Positions 1 to 7,964 of a stretch of 37,767 nucleotides of DNA are shown here, piece after piece (position 1 is the stretch's first letter; each line of letters begins with the position of its first letter). Under the pieces are notes generated by a model. It made no database searches. It had not been told where the DNA came from and saw only the letters and a program-made list of their open reading frames with translations. This stretch comes from Microbacteriaceae bacterium (GTDB lineage Bacteria > Actinomycetota > Actinomycetes > Actinomycetales > Microbacteriaceae). The stretch is taken from NCBI GenBank assembly GCA_947453465.1, contig CANGGL010000012.1:1-37767 (forward strand), in the 5' to 3' direction. The position numbers were made by a program, and so were the translations under genes.

Positions 1-65
1 CCACGGTAGCTATTAACTACGACAGTTTTCAAGACTGTTCCGTTCGGCCGCTCCGGCACGCTTCC
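1..65 (-). tRNA. tRNA-Ser(UGA), 3' part cut by window edge
   Basis: Read on the minus strand from base 65, the sequence gives a class II (long variable arm) serine tRNA. The acceptor 5' strand is GGAAGCG, followed by a D-arm with GGAGCGGCCGAA and an anticodon stem ACAGT/ACTGT around loop CTTGAAA (anticodon TGA, complement of bases 29-31). A variable arm and the start of the T-arm (CCGTGG) follow. The T-loop, 3' acceptor strand and discriminator base lie beyond base 1. The anticodon reads UCA and, by wobble, other UCN codons. It lies only 12 nt downstream of the HAD phosphatase gene on the same strand, so it may be part of the serS transcript. Confidence 0.93.
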
Positions 66-77
66 GTGAGAACAAGT

Positions 78-935
78 TTACACGATATCGTGCGTAAACA
101 AAATGCCTTCGAAGGCGGCCAGCACCTGGGCCACACCGTCATCCTCGACCGATGCGGTGACCGCGGTGGCCGCGGCCTTAACTTCATCCGGGCCCTGGCC
201 CATGGCAAACGCCAAACCGCCGCCGGCGCGAGCCCACTCAAACATTGAAATATCGTTGCGGCCGTCACCCATCGTGATGACCTTGTCGGCACTGATGCCC
301 AGGGCCTTGCGCTGAACCTCAAGAGCCGATGCCTTGCTGATGCCCTCTGGCGAGATATCTAGCCAAGCGGTGTAGCCGATTGAGTAAGAAACGGAGTGCA
401 AGCCAACCTCGGCAATCACATCCAAGAAATCTTCAACCGACTGGCCCGGTGAGAGCACGACGACGCGGCTGACCGGCTCACCCATCAGGTTCTCGAGCGG
501 GGTTTCGATGTTGTTGGCACCGAGTGCGTAAGCCGGGAAGGCCTTGTGAAACTTATAGTCGCCACCGGCTGTCTCGATGGCAAAGTGGGCCTCGGGCAGG
601 TGCTCGATCAGGCGCTTCAGCACCTCGGTTGGGTCGAAAGTAATGACCTCAACCGGGCTGAAACCGCGTGGGTGATCTGGGTCCACCTGAATGGTGACCG
701 CACCGTTTGAGCAAACGCTGTAACCGTGCTTGATGCCAACCGAGTTGACCACCGGGATGGCGTTGGCGGCACTGCGACCGGTGGCCACGATGATCTCGTG
801 ACCGAGTGCACGCACTCGCTCAACCTCTGCCACAACGCGCGGCGAAAGATAACCGTCATCGTGAACCAGGGTGCCATCGATGTCGATGGCGATTAGCCAA
901 CGGTCATCGCCCGTTGCAATTGGTGTGGTTGACAT
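78..935 (-). CDS. Cof-type HAD-IIB family phosphatase
   Basis: A 285-residue cytosolic haloacid-dehalogenase-superfamily hydrolase that probably dephosphorylates small metabolites such as sugar phosphates or flavin/pyridoxal phosphates. Motif I is DIDGT at residues 18-22 (nucleophile D18, general acid D20). Motif II/III surroundings (VATGRS near residue 51) and the C-terminal motif IV GDGRNDISMF follow the Cof/type IIB pattern, with a cap between motifs II and III. Length is normal for the family (about 270-290). It starts 20 nt after the serS stop on the same strand, and a Cof-type HAD beside serS is common in Actinobacteria, so the two are probably co-transcribed. The family is clear; the substrate is not visible from sequence. 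Confidence 0.9.
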   Translation of the reverse strand: MSTTPIATGDDRWLIAIDIDGTLVHDDGYLSPRVVAEVERVRALGHEIIVATGRSAANAIPVVNSVGIKHGYSVCSNGAVTIQVDPDHPRGFSPVEVITFDPTEVLKRLIEHLPEAHFAIETAGGDYKFHKAFPAYALGANNIETPLENLMGEPVSRVVVLSPGQSVEDFLDVIAEVGLHSVSYSIGYTAWLDISPEGISKASALEVQRKALGISADKVITMGDGRNDISMFEWARAGGGLAFAMGQGPDEVKAAATAVTASVEDDGVAQVLAAFEGILFTHDIV

Positions 936-955
936 AAGTGGCGTTGCCGGTTGGG

Positions 956-2227
956 CTATGCGCGAACCTTTGGCTCAATAACTTCTTGACCACCCAGGTA
1001 TGGGCGAAGTGCGGCCGGGATGCGCACCGAACCATCGGCCTGCTGGTGAGTTTCAAGAATCGCGACCAACCAACGAGTGGTGGCCAAGGTGCCATTCAAC
1101 GTCGCCGCAGTCTGGGTCTTGCCGTTCTCATCGCGGTAACGAACGTTGAGGCGGCGAGCCTGATAAGTAGTGCAGTTAGAGCTTGAGGTGAGCTCGCGAT
1201 AGGTCTGCTGCGATGGAACCCACGCTTCAGAGTCATACTTGCGAGCAGCACTTGAACCAAGGTCACCGGCCGCGGTGTCGATGACGCGGTATGAAAGTTC
1301 GCAAGCCTGAAGCATTGCCTCTTCGAGTGCCAACAATTTTAGGTGCTCATTCTCGGCGTCTTCAGGCTTGATGTAACTAAACATCTCAAGTTTGTTGAAC
1401 TGGTGAACGCGCAGGATGCCACGGGTGTCGCGGCCGGCAGAGCCAGCTTCGCGGCGGTAGCAGGTTGACCAACCGGCGTAGCGCAGTGGGCCTTCAGAAA
1501 GATCGATGATTTCATCGCGGTGGTAACCGGCTAGGGCCACCTCTGAGGTGCCGGTTAGGTAAAGGTCATCGGCCGGTAGGTAGTAAATCTCATCGGCGTG
1601 CTCACCCAAGAATCCGGTGCCGGCCATGACCTCTGGGCGAACCAGGGTTGGGGTGATTAGCGCAGTGAAGTCGTGTTTGCTAGCTAGGTCAAGCGCCATG
1701 TTCATCATGGCAAGCTCAAGGCGGGCGCCCCAGCCCTTCAAGAAGTAGAAACGTGAACCAGAAACCTTGACGCCACGCTCGATGTCGATGATGTCGAGCA
1801 GTTCGCCAAGCGCAACGTGGTCGCGTGGCTCAAAGTCGAAGATCTGCTTGGTGCCAACCTCTTTAATGACGGTGAAGTTCTCTTCGCCACCGGCAGGGAT
1901 GCCCTCGATGACAACATTCTCGATCTTCCAGATGACCTCGTTGAGGTGAACCTCGGCAGCGTTGGCGATCTCTAGGGCAGCCTTGACTCTCTCGGCCAAA
2001 ACCTGACCGGCCTGAATCAGAGCCGGGCGCTCCTCCTTAGAGGCACCGCCAACCAACTTGGCGGCAGCGTTCTGCTCGGCACGCAAAGACTCATAGGCCT
2101 GCAGGCATTTGCGCCAGGTGGCGTCTGCCTGAACTGCCTCATCAACGATTGACTCATCGTTGCCGCGAGCGCGCTGGGATGCCTTAATGGCCTCTGGGTT
2201 ATCTCGAAGAAGGTTGCTGTCAATCAC
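956..2227 (-). CDS. serS: Seryl-tRNA synthetase
   Basis: Charges tRNA-Ser with serine using ATP in the cytosol. The 423-residue length is standard. The N-terminus [17 protein letters not shown] begins the long antiparallel coiled-coil arm that grips the tRNA-Ser variable arm. The catalytic class II core shows [10 protein letters not shown], motif 2 [16 protein letters not shown] and motif 3 [14 protein letters not shown] followed by the [12 protein letters not shown] tail. The start codon is GTG at 2225-2227. A perfect -10 TAACCT lies exactly 6 nt upstream and there is no Shine-Dalgarno sequence, so the mRNA is probably leaderless. It heads a minus-strand unit with the HAD phosphatase and a tRNA-Ser gene. 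Confidence 0.98.
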   Translation of the reverse strand: MIDSNLLRDNPEAIKASQRARGNDESIVDEAVQADATWRKCLQAYESLRAEQNAAAKLVGGASKEERPALIQAGQVLAERVKAALEIANAAEVHLNEVIWKIENVVIEGIPAGGEENFTVIKEVGTKQIFDFEPRDHVALGELLDIIDIERGVKVSGSRFYFLKGWGARLELAMMNMALDLASKHDFTALITPTLVRPEVMAGTGFLGEHADEIYYLPADDLYLTGTSEVALAGYHRDEIIDLSEGPLRYAGWSTCYRREAGSAGRDTRGILRVHQFNKLEMFSYIKPEDAENEHLKLLALEEAMLQACELSYRVIDTAAGDLGSSAARKYDSEAWVPSQQTYRELTSSSNCTTYQARRLNVRYRDENGKTQTAATLNGTLATTRWLVAILETHQQADGSVRIPAALRPYLGGQEVIEPKVRA

Positions 2228-2233
2228 CCTTCA

Positions 2234-2239
2234 AGGTTA
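2234..2239 (-). promoter_or_regulatory. -10 element of serS, leaderless geometry
   Basis: TAACCT on the minus strand, followed by 6 nt (TGAAGG) and then the GTG start of serS. Transcription would begin at or within a base or two of the start codon. No clear -35 was seen. Confidence 0.7.
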
Positions 2240-2248
2240 CCTTGTCGG

Positions 2249-2617
2249 CTAGTTTGCCGACGTGAGGTGTTCGGCGATGATTGTGGCCGCCTCTTCAAGG
2301 TCATAGCGACCCTCGGCGACGCCCAACGTGAAGTCCATACCTTCGTCGGTTGCCATTTCTAGCTCTCTGCCGTTTAGTTCAACAAACACATTTAGCAGCA
2401 GCCATGAAGTGCGCTTGTTCCCGTCAACCAGTGGATGGTTCTTGACTAGAGATTGATGCATGGCAGCAGCCATCAATTCGATGGTGGGGTAGGCATACTC
2501 ACCGAAGAGAGTTGTCTTCGGCCTAGCCAGAGCACTATCGAGCAGCCCAGCATCCTTGACGTGAAAACCCAACCATTTGATGTTGAAGAGAGCATCCTCA
2601 AGGGAGAGGAACTCCAT
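2249..2617 (-). CDS. Doc-type Fic-domain toxin
   Basis: A 122-residue Fic-fold protein of the death-on-curing (Doc) subgroup. Its signature HPLVDGNKR occupies residues 61-69; the family consensus is HxFxDxNKR, and here Leu replaces the usual Phe. The Doc prototype phosphorylates and inactivates EF-Tu, whereas Fic enzymes with a second Gly-Arg AMPylate targets. The Lys in GNKR and the small size favour the Doc activity. It overlaps its upstream partner by one base (TAATG), typical of translational coupling in toxin-antitoxin operons. The pairing with a ribbon-helix-helix antitoxin, rather than a Phd-type one, is an observation from this locus. Toxicity is inferred. Confidence 0.88.
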   Translation of the reverse strand: MEFLSLEDALFNIKWLGFHVKDAGLLDSALARPKTTLFGEYAYPTIELMAAAMHQSLVKNHPLVDGNKRTSWLLLNVFVELNGRELEMATDEGMDFTLGVAEGRYDLEEAATIIAEHLTSAN

Positions 2618-2817
2618 TAGGCGTCAGCCAAACGTTCCATCAGTTCGGCATCACGAACCATAACCTTGTCAAAGATCGCCTTCAGTTTGGCTTCTCGCTC
2701 ACCCGGCAAGTCGGCCTGTTCAATCAACTGAACGAGCGCTTGTTGTTTTGAGAGACCTTCGCGCTCGGCGTAGGTAGTTAAGCGTGCGTCGGTTTCCGGA
2801 GAGAGTCTCACTGTCAT
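2617..2817 (-). CDS. Ribbon-helix-helix antitoxin partner of Doc
   Basis: A 66-residue protein with a clear ribbon-helix-helix N-terminus: MTVRLSPETDARL forms the beta strand and first helix, then EREGLSKQQALVQLIEQA the second helix. A charged C-terminal helix (about residues 40-66) would wrap and block the toxin. Two in-frame ATGs exist at 2823 and 2817. The second is chosen because -10 TAGATT stands exactly 6 nt upstream of it, and because RHH proteins usually begin MTVRL. A 19-bp imperfect palindrome lies just upstream of the -10, the expected place for an autorepression operator. It is encoded first, as in most toxin-antitoxin pairs. Confidence 0.87.
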   Translation of the reverse strand: MTVRLSPETDARLTTYAEREGLSKQQALVQLIEQADLPGEREAKLKAIFDKVMVRDAELMERLADA

Positions 2818-2823
2818 AGCCAT

Positions 2824-2829
2824 AATCTA
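2824..2829 (-). promoter_or_regulatory. -10 element of the antitoxin-toxin operon
   Basis: TAGATT on the minus strand, 6 nt (ATGGCT) before the ATG at 2815-2817. A weak -35 (TTGGTG) lies 16 nt upstream, inside the neighbouring palindrome. Confidence 0.65.
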
Positions 2830-2831
2830 AA

Positions 2832-2850
2832 TGGTATCAATCTGACACCA
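2832..2850. promoter_or_regulatory. Candidate operator palindrome of the toxin-antitoxin operon
   Basis: TGGTATCA-ATC-TGACACCA: 8-bp arms with one mismatch around a 3-bp centre. It fills the interval between the -35 and -10 of the antitoxin promoter, where a bound RHH dimer would block RNA polymerase. The divergent kinase promoter starts 35 bp away and could also feel it. Confidence 0.55.
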
Positions 2851-2884
2851 ATAGACAAGAGTGCCAATTGTATAGAAATCAACT

Positions 2885-2890
2885 TAGGCT
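2885..2890 (+). promoter_or_regulatory. -10 element of the lipid kinase gene, leaderless geometry
   Basis: TAGGCT, then AAAGGC (6 nt), then the ATG at 2897. The AAAGG could be mistaken for a ribosome binding site but is too close to the ATG. Confidence 0.7.
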
Positions 2891-2896
2891 AAAGGC

Positions 2897-3880
2897 ATGG
2901 GGATAAAGCCAAAGATCAGCGCCAAGAAGCGCGTTGCGGTCATCTTTTATCCAGCCAAAATCGTGCAGCGCAAACTCACGGCCGCTGTCGAAAGTGCTGT
3001 CATGCCGATGGGCTGGGAGCCCACTCTTTGGTTGCCCACCACGGCCGATGAGCCTGGCGGCGAGCAGACCCTTCGAGCCATCGCCCAGGGTGCAACACAC
3101 ATCCTGGTGGCCGGCGGTGACGGCACGGTTCGCGAAGTCGTTGAAGCGCTCAGTTTGAACAACCTTGGCGACAAAGTGACCCTCGGCATCCTTCCATCTG
3201 GCACCGGCAATGTGCTGGCCCGAAATCTGAAGATTGATTTGAACGACCTTGCCGGCGCCGTGAAGCGCGGCCTTACCGGCAACCGCTTCCCCATCGATTT
3301 GGGTCTGGTTCGAATCATCCATGAAGATGGCAGCCGCGCCGAACGAGTGTTTTCGGTGATGGCTGGCATGGGCCTCGACGCCAAGATTATGGAAAAGACC
3401 GACCCGAAACTGAAAAAAGCAATCGGCTGGGTTGCTTACATCGATGGCGGCATCAAGGCTTTGCCAACCCTTTTTGAACGCATGGATGTTTCGGTGGATA
3501 GCCGCGAGCCTCGCAACCTGAAACTTGTCTCGCTGATCATCGGCAACGTCGGCTGGTTGCCGGGCAAGATAACGCTGATGCCTGATGCCAGCCTCAACGA
3601 TGGCGTCTTGGATGTGGCCGCGGTTGGCCCGAGACGCTTCTGGAACTGGATTGATTTTTGGGGTCGCGTCACTTGGCTCGAGGGGCTTCGTGAAAACCGT
3701 CAACTGCGGCACCTCATCGATGCCAGTGCTGATGTGAAGACTCTAGAAAATCTGAGCGGTAAAAAGATTCGTGTGACGCCGGAGAACCCGGTTTTCATTC
3801 AGCTGGATGGCGACCCAATGGGCAGCGTGCGCGAAGCCGAATTTGTGGTGCTGCCAAACGCGGTGACTGTTCGGCTCTAG
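2897..3880 (+). CDS. Diacylglycerol/lipid kinase family protein (YegS/DagK-like)
   Basis: A 327-residue soluble lipid kinase that would phosphorylate diacylglycerol or a related lipid at the inner face of the membrane. It carries the catalytic signature GGDGTVREV (GGDGT at residues 73-77) and the glycine-rich nucleotide loop LPSGTGN (99-105) followed by LARNL. The C-terminal half has the beta-sandwich features of YegS-like proteins, including PDASLNDGVLDV and QLDGDP. The length is typical. A single-gene unit, it is divergent from the toxin-antitoxin pair and convergent with the DivIVA-like gene (22 nt between stops). The lipid substrate cannot be read from sequence; sphingosine, DAG and phosphatidylinositol-type substrates all occur in the family. 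Confidence 0.92.
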   Translation: MGIKPKISAKKRVAVIFYPAKIVQRKLTAAVESAVMPMGWEPTLWLPTTADEPGGEQTLRAIAQGATHILVAGGDGTVREVVEALSLNNLGDKVTLGILPSGTGNVLARNLKIDLNDLAGAVKRGLTGNRFPIDLGLVRIIHEDGSRAERVFSVMAGMGLDAKIMEKTDPKLKKAIGWVAYIDGGIKALPTLFERMDVSVDSREPRNLKLVSLIIGNVGWLPGKITLMPDASLNDGVLDVAAVGPRRFWNWIDFWGRVTWLEGLRENRQLRHLIDASADVKTLENLSGKKIRVTPENPVFIQLDGDPMGSVREAEFVVLPNAVTVRL

Positions 3881-3901
3881 CCCGATATTCAGACCAGGCG
3901 G

Positions 3902-4339
3902 TTAGTGCTGCTCGTCGCGGTGGCGATTTCGAATCGCGTCTAGCTCAGCCTTCAACAGAGATTTCGCCTTATCGGCGGCAATCTCGGCCTCGGCAATAAT
4001 CTGTGCGGCTTCGGCCTTTGCCTTTTCAAACAATTCAGATGACTCACTCTGAGCCCGCTCGAGAATTTCTTCGGCTTCGCGGGCGGCTCGGCCGGATGCC
4101 CCAGAGATTCGATCGGCCTCAGCAACGATTGCCGCGGCATCGATTTTGCCGGTGTACGTCAGTTTGTCGTTTAGTTCGCGAACCTCCGCACGAAGTGCAT
4201 CCAGTTCCTGATTACTTCTAACGTTGCCCTGCCGGGCACGTGAGAGTTCGTTGCGAAGCTCGTTGATTCGAGCGTCTACCTGATCGCGGTCATAACCGCG
4301 CATTGAAACCTTGAAACCTTCGTCCAATGTTCCCAACAC
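3902..4339 (-). CDS. DivIVA-like coiled-coil protein
   Basis: A 145-residue, highly charged protein. The N-terminal part (GFKVSMRGYDRDQVDARINELRNEL) matches the DivIVA pattern of an aromatic/Gly-Tyr-Asp membrane-contact segment followed by a coiled coil. Heptad-like Ala/Glu/Lys sequence then continues to the end (EAEEILERAQSE, KAEAAQIIAEAEIAADKAK). Such proteins scaffold poles or septa in Actinobacteria, but this one is shorter than the essential Wag31/DivIVA. The chosen start is GTG at 4337-4339, which has GGGGGAG 10 nt upstream. A longer GTG start at 4396 has no ribosome site and would lie upstream of the apparent promoter. The role in growth is inferred from the family. Confidence 0.75.
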   Translation of the reverse strand: MLGTLDEGFKVSMRGYDRDQVDARINELRNELSRARQGNVRSNQELDALRAEVRELNDKLTYTGKIDAAAIVAEADRISGASGRAAREAEEILERAQSESSELFEKAKAEAAQIIAEAEIAADKAKSLLKAELDAIRNRHRDEQH

Positions 4340-4363
4340 CAAACCTTGTCTCCCCCAAGGTTG

Positions 4364-4393
4364 AGTATGACATCTGGGGTAATCCCCTGTAAA
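4364..4393 (-). promoter_or_regulatory. Candidate promoter of the DivIVA-like gene
   Basis: On the minus strand TTTACA (4388-4393) and CATACT (4364-4369) are separated by 18 nt. Transcription would begin near 4357, leaving a short leader that contains the GGGGGAG ribosome site (4350-4356). This gene therefore contrasts with its leaderless neighbours. Confidence 0.5.
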
Positions 4394-4460
4394 CACGATG
4401 TTCGCGTTAGCCCATAGATTCGAGGCATTAGCAGAAAGTGTTCACCAAACCGTTACATAA

Positions 4461-5408
4461 CTAGCGATTTAGAGACTTGAACCACTTATCGGCATCACCA
4501 AACTGCGCATCCGAGTTATTGCCCTCGTGCACAGACTTCTCTTTGTCTGCGCGAGGGTATGAGCCCAGATATTGAACCTTCGGGCTGAAACGGTGCAAGC
4601 CCTTCAAAGCTTCGGCAATCGCGGCGTCATCGATGTGCCCCTGAGCATCGATGTTGAAGCGATAGCGGCCGAGGCGGTCACCGATTGGACGCGACTCGAT
4701 GCGTGAAAGGTTCACGCCGCGAACCGCGAACTGCTCAAGCATTTCAAGCAGGGTTCCCGGGCGGTCGGTTGGCATCTCGATGATGACCGAGGTCTTGTCA
4801 CGACCGGTGGCCGCCGGGGCCTTGCCAGCCAAGCCAATCTGAATGAAGCGGGTCTGAGCGTTCTTGTATTCACCGATGTTTTTGGCCAACACCTTCAGCG
4901 CGTAGTGGTCGGTGATAGTCGAAGCGGCAACGGCTGCGTTGGCAACCGAGTCTGCGTGCAATAAACCGGCCGCGGCGGCAGCGGTTGAGGTGGCGGGCAA
5001 GTATGAGTGGCCGCTCAAGTTTGCCGACAACCACTTATGAGTTTGTGCGTAGGCAACCGGGTGGGTGGCAACGGTCAAGACATCCTTGATCGAAACGCCT
5101 GGGCGGGCAACCAGGTTGAAGGTGACCGGCACCAGGTATTCACCGAAGATGCGAATGCCCTCAGATGCAGCGAGCGCGTCAAGGGTTGCCGAGACGCCAC
5201 CTTCGATGGAGTTTTCGATTGGGATGACCGCGCGGGCTGAGTGACCCGAGAGCACGTTATCGATGGCCTCTTGCACATTGGCTACCGGGTGCCAGTTTGC
5301 GCCCTTGGCCTCGGGCACCTGGGCCAGGGCAAGCTCGGTGAACGTGCCAACCGGACCTAGGTATGAATAGGTCTTCTTTGCTGAACCGTTACGTGATTTC
5401 GTAGCCAT
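4461..5408 (-). CDS. pheA: Prephenate dehydratase
   Basis: Converts prephenate to phenylpyruvate in phenylalanine biosynthesis. The 315-residue monofunctional enzyme (no chorismate mutase domain) shows the N-terminal SYLGPVGTFTE, the PIENSIEGGV segment near residue 63, and the TRF catalytic motif at 186-188 (QTRFIQIG). The C-terminal ACT regulatory domain begins about residue 205 and contains ESRP at 238-241, the phenylalanine-binding motif, so feedback inhibition by Phe is expected. The ATG at 5406-5408 is preceded at 6 nt by -10 TAACCT. It is divergent from pgm with only 29 nt between start codons, so the two promoters overlap. Confidence 0.96.
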   Translation of the reverse strand: MATKSRNGSAKKTYSYLGPVGTFTELALAQVPEAKGANWHPVANVQEAIDNVLSGHSARAVIPIENSIEGGVSATLDALAASEGIRIFGEYLVPVTFNLVARPGVSIKDVLTVATHPVAYAQTHKWLSANLSGHSYLPATSTAAAAAGLLHADSVANAAVAASTITDHYALKVLAKNIGEYKNAQTRFIQIGLAGKAPAATGRDKTSVIIEMPTDRPGTLLEMLEQFAVRGVNLSRIESRPIGDRLGRYRFNIDAQGHIDDAAIAEALKGLHRFSPKVQYLGSYPRADKEKSVHEGNNSDAQFGDADKWFKSLNR

Positions 5409-5414
5409 AGATAA

Positions 5415-5420
5415 AGGTTA
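5415..5420 (-). promoter_or_regulatory. -10 element of pheA, leaderless geometry
   Basis: TAACCT on the minus strand, then TTATCT (6 nt), then the pheA ATG. On the opposite strand, a poorer GAAAAT (5426-5431) stands 6 nt before the pgm ATG at 5438, suggesting a paired divergent arrangement. Confidence 0.7.
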
Positions 5421-5437
5421 ACGGCGAAAATAGTCTT

Positions 5438-7060
5438 ATGAGTGAGCGCGCTGGCCAAAAGGCCCAAGAATCTGACCTAGTCAACATCGACAAGCTGATT
5501 GCGGCTTACTTCGAAATCAAACCCGATGTGACCACCGCCGAACAAAAGGTGACCTTTGGCACCAGCGGCCACCGCGGCACATCGATGAATGGTTCATTCA
5601 ACGAACAGCACATCGCCGCCATCACCCAGGCCATCTGTGAATACCGCGAGCGCGAAAATATTCACGGCCCAATTTATGTTGGCAAAGACACCCACGCGCT
5701 TTCGGGCCCGGCCGAAGAAACCGCTCTTGCCGTGCTGGCAGGCAACAACGTTTTGACCATGGTCGACGCCGAGGGCAGGTATGTGCCGACCCCATCGGTT
5801 TCGGTTGCCATCATCAACCACAACGAGGGCAAGCAGGCGGGTGACCCATCGATGGCCGACGGCCTAGTAATCACCCCAAGCCACAACCCGCCAACCGACG
5901 GCGGCTTCAAGTACAACCCACCTCACGGTGGCCCGGCCGATTCCGATGCCACCAACTGGATAGCGGCTCGTGCCAACGAGATCATTCTTGGCGGTCTCGT
6001 CGAAGTGAAAACGGCAACCGCCAGCCCACTGAAATTCCACTTCCGCGAGAACTACATCTCACAACTTGCCGATGTCATCAACATGGATGCCATCCGCGAC
6101 TCTGGAGTCTCGATTGGGGCCGACCCGATGGGTGGAGCTTCGGTGGACTATTGGGGTGCCATCGGCGAGCGCTATGCGCTGAACCTGACCGTGGTCAACC
6201 CAAACGTTGACTTCCAGTTCGGCTTCATGAGCCTCGACTGGGATGGCAAGATTCGCATGGACTGCTCTTCACCGCACGCGATGGCATCGCTAATCGAAGG
6301 CCGTTCACGCTTCGATATCTCTACTGGCAATGACGCCGACGCCGACCGCCACGGCATCGTGACCCGCGACGGCGGGCTGATGAACCCGAACCACTTCTTG
6401 GCCGTTTGCATCGATTATCTCTACACGCACCGCCCGGGTTGGTCCTCTGACGCAGCGGTTGGCAAAACCATGGTTTCGTCATCAATCATCAACCGTGTGG
6501 TTGCCAGCCTTGGCCGCCGCCTCATCGAGGTGCCGGTTGGCTTCAAGTGGTTTGTGCCTGGCCTCATCGATGGCTCGGTTGGCTTCGGTGGTGAAGAATC
6601 TGCCGGCGCTTCATTCTTACGCCTCGATGGTGGTTCTTGGTCAACCGATAAAGACGGCATCATCCTTGCCCTGTTGGCAGCCGAGATCACCGCTGTCACC
6701 GGCAAGACCCCAACCCAGCGTTATGCCGAGTTGACTGAGCAGTTTGGCGCCTCGGTTTATGAGCGCATTGACGCCCCGGCAACCCTCGAGCAAAAGAGCA
6801 AGCTCGGCAAGCTCTCGGCCACCGATGTCACGGCAACCGAATTGGCTGGTGAAAAGATCACCGCGATTTTGACCCACGCCCCAGGCAACGGTGCCGAGCT
6901 CGGCGGCCTAAAGGTTGAGACCGAGAACGCCTGGTTCGCGGCCCGCCCATCGGGCACCGAGAACGTCTACAAGATCTATGCAGAGAGTTTCTTGGGTGAG
7001 GAGCACCTCAAGCAGGTTCAGGCTGAAGCCAAAAAGCTTGTGGACGGCGTAATCGGCTAA
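5438..7060 (+). CDS. pgm: Phosphoglucomutase (alpha-D-glucose phosphate-specific)
   Basis: Interconverts glucose-1-phosphate and glucose-6-phosphate, linking glycolysis to glycogen and cell-envelope sugar nucleotides. The 540-residue length is close to E. coli Pgm. It begins with the subgroup-specific [11 protein letters not shown] (about 39-49). The catalytic phosphoserine is S148 in TPSHNPP. The metal-binding loop [10 protein letters not shown] has D299, D301 and D303. The phosphate-binding loop near the C-terminus is [13 protein letters not shown]. It is a monocistronic plus-strand gene divergent from pheA. Confidence 0.97.
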   Translation: MSERAGQKAQESDLVNIDKLIAAYFEIKPDVTTAEQKVTFGTSGHRGTSMNGSFNEQHIAAITQAICEYRERENIHGPIYVGKDTHALSGPAEETALAVLAGNNVLTMVDAEGRYVPTPSVSVAIINHNEGKQAGDPSMADGLVITPSHNPPTDGGFKYNPPHGGPADSDATNWIAARANEIILGGLVEVKTATASPLKFHFRENYISQLADVINMDAIRDSGVSIGADPMGGASVDYWGAIGERYALNLTVVNPNVDFQFGFMSLDWDGKIRMDCSSPHAMASLIEGRSRFDISTGNDADADRHGIVTRDGGLMNPNHFLAVCIDYLYTHRPGWSSDAAVGKTMVSSSIINRVVASLGRRLIEVPVGFKWFVPGLIDGSVGFGGEESAGASFLRLDGGSWSTDKDGIILALLAAEITAVTGKTPTQRYAELTEQFGASVYERIDAPATLEQKSKLGKLSATDVTATELAGEKITAILTHAPGNGAELGGLKVETENAWFAARPSGTENVYKIYAESFLGEEHLKQVQAEAKKLVDGVIG

Positions 7061-7092
7061 ACCCTAGCTATCCGTTTTCTGGGCAGGCGAAC

Positions 7093-7929
7093 CTAGTAAG
7101 AATAAGCCGGAGCCGCCGGCAACTTCCAGAATTTCTCTAGCACGGTGATGTTCTTCGACTTCATTTCGGTGGCGAGGTCAACCCCGACATACCTGAAGTG
7201 CCAAGGTTCAAACTGATAACCGGTGGTTGCGGTCTGGTCTTTTGGGTAACGCAGGATGAAACCGTATTGCCAGGCGTTGGCGGCCAACCACTTGCCAGCC
7301 TTGGTGTTGGCAAAACAAACCTGGATGGTGCAGCCCTGGCCCGCTGCGCTGACATCGGCAGCCAAGCCGGTCTGGTGCTCTGAATAACCTGGGCGCGCAG
7401 CGAGAGCTTCGCCGGCCTTCAAACCGAGGCGGGCAACCTGGCGATCGTGCACCACAGTTTGGGTGTCGAAACTGCGAAAACCAGAGTTCAACAACAGGGT
7501 TCCGGCTTTGGCCTTGAGCATGCCAGCGGCCATCTGACTCAAAGCCGTGGCGGTCACCTTGGCAACCTGAACACCCTTGAAATAACCGATGGTCGGTTTG
7601 TAGGTTATTGGGTTTAGAGGGCGCTGCTTATTGGCAACCACCCAAAGTGAATTTGCCTTGGTCAGCGAGTATGCGCCGGGGTTGAAACAAACACCGCAGA
7701 GCACCGGTGGCATTGGTTCGCCGGGCGGTGTGACTGGAACATCGGTGACCGAAGGAGTTGGCGACACCGAAGGCGTTGGCGACACCGAAGGTGTTGCCGT
7801 TGGGCTTGGCGTTGCATCAGCCGCCATCGATGGTGCAGCCACCGCGCTCAGCACAAGTGCCCCCGAAATAATTACAGTCAAGAGGAGGTTTACTGGCTTT
7901 GTGCCGTTTCGAGGTTTAGGCTGGGACAT
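7093..7929 (-). CDS. Secreted D-alanyl-D-alanine carboxypeptidase, VanY family
   Basis: A zinc peptidase of the M15/VanY type (278 residues from the preferred start) that would trim D-Ala from peptidoglycan peptides outside the membrane. After a short basic N-terminus there is a hydrophobic segment (LLLTVIISGALVLSAVAAPSMA) that is either a signal peptide or an anchor. A Pro/Thr/Ser-rich linker with tandem SVSPTP repeats follows, then the catalytic domain with SGFRSF, SEHQTGLAADVS (metal His and Asp) and EPWHFRYVG (catalytic Glu and third metal His). A longer frame opens at 7962. The ATG at 7927-7929 is preferred because TAGGCT stands 7 nt upstream. It is divergent from the MFS gene. Confidence 0.88.
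   Translation of the reverse strand: MSQPKPRNGTKPVNLLLTVIISGALVLSAVAAPSMAADATPSPTATPSVSPTPSVSPTPSVTDVPVTPPGEPMPPVLCGVCFNPGAYSLTKANSLWVVANKQRPLNPITYKPTIGYFKGVQVAKVTATALSQMAAGMLKAKAGTLLLNSGFRSFDTQTVVHDRQVARLGLKAGEALAARPGYSEHQTGLAADVSAAGQGCTIQVCFANTKAGKWLAANAWQYGFILRYPKDQTATTGYQFEPWHFRYVGVDLATEMKSKNITVLEKFWKLPAAPAYSY
7757..7792. repeat. Tandem 18-bp repeat in the VanY linker
   Basis: Two adjacent copies of an 18-bp unit (7757-7774 and 7775-7792) differ at one base. They encode SVSPTP-type repeats in the linker between membrane segment and catalytic domain. Such in-frame repeats commonly vary in copy number between strains. Confidence 0.8.
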
Positions 7930-7936
7930 AAGTTCA

Positions 7937-7942
7937 AGCCTA
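7937..7942 (-). promoter_or_regulatory. -10 element of the VanY-family gene
   Basis: TAGGCT on the minus strand, 7 nt before the ATG at 7929. This makes the internal ATG a near-leaderless start. Confidence 0.55.
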
Positions 7943-7964
7943 ACTTCGATAGGCGTTTTCATCC

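Noticed and set aside
2879-3712. Long antisense open frame (277 codons) opposite the lipid kinase gene
   Set aside because: It mirrors the third-codon pattern of the kinase on the other strand, resembles no protein, and the plus-strand kinase has clear catalytic motifs.
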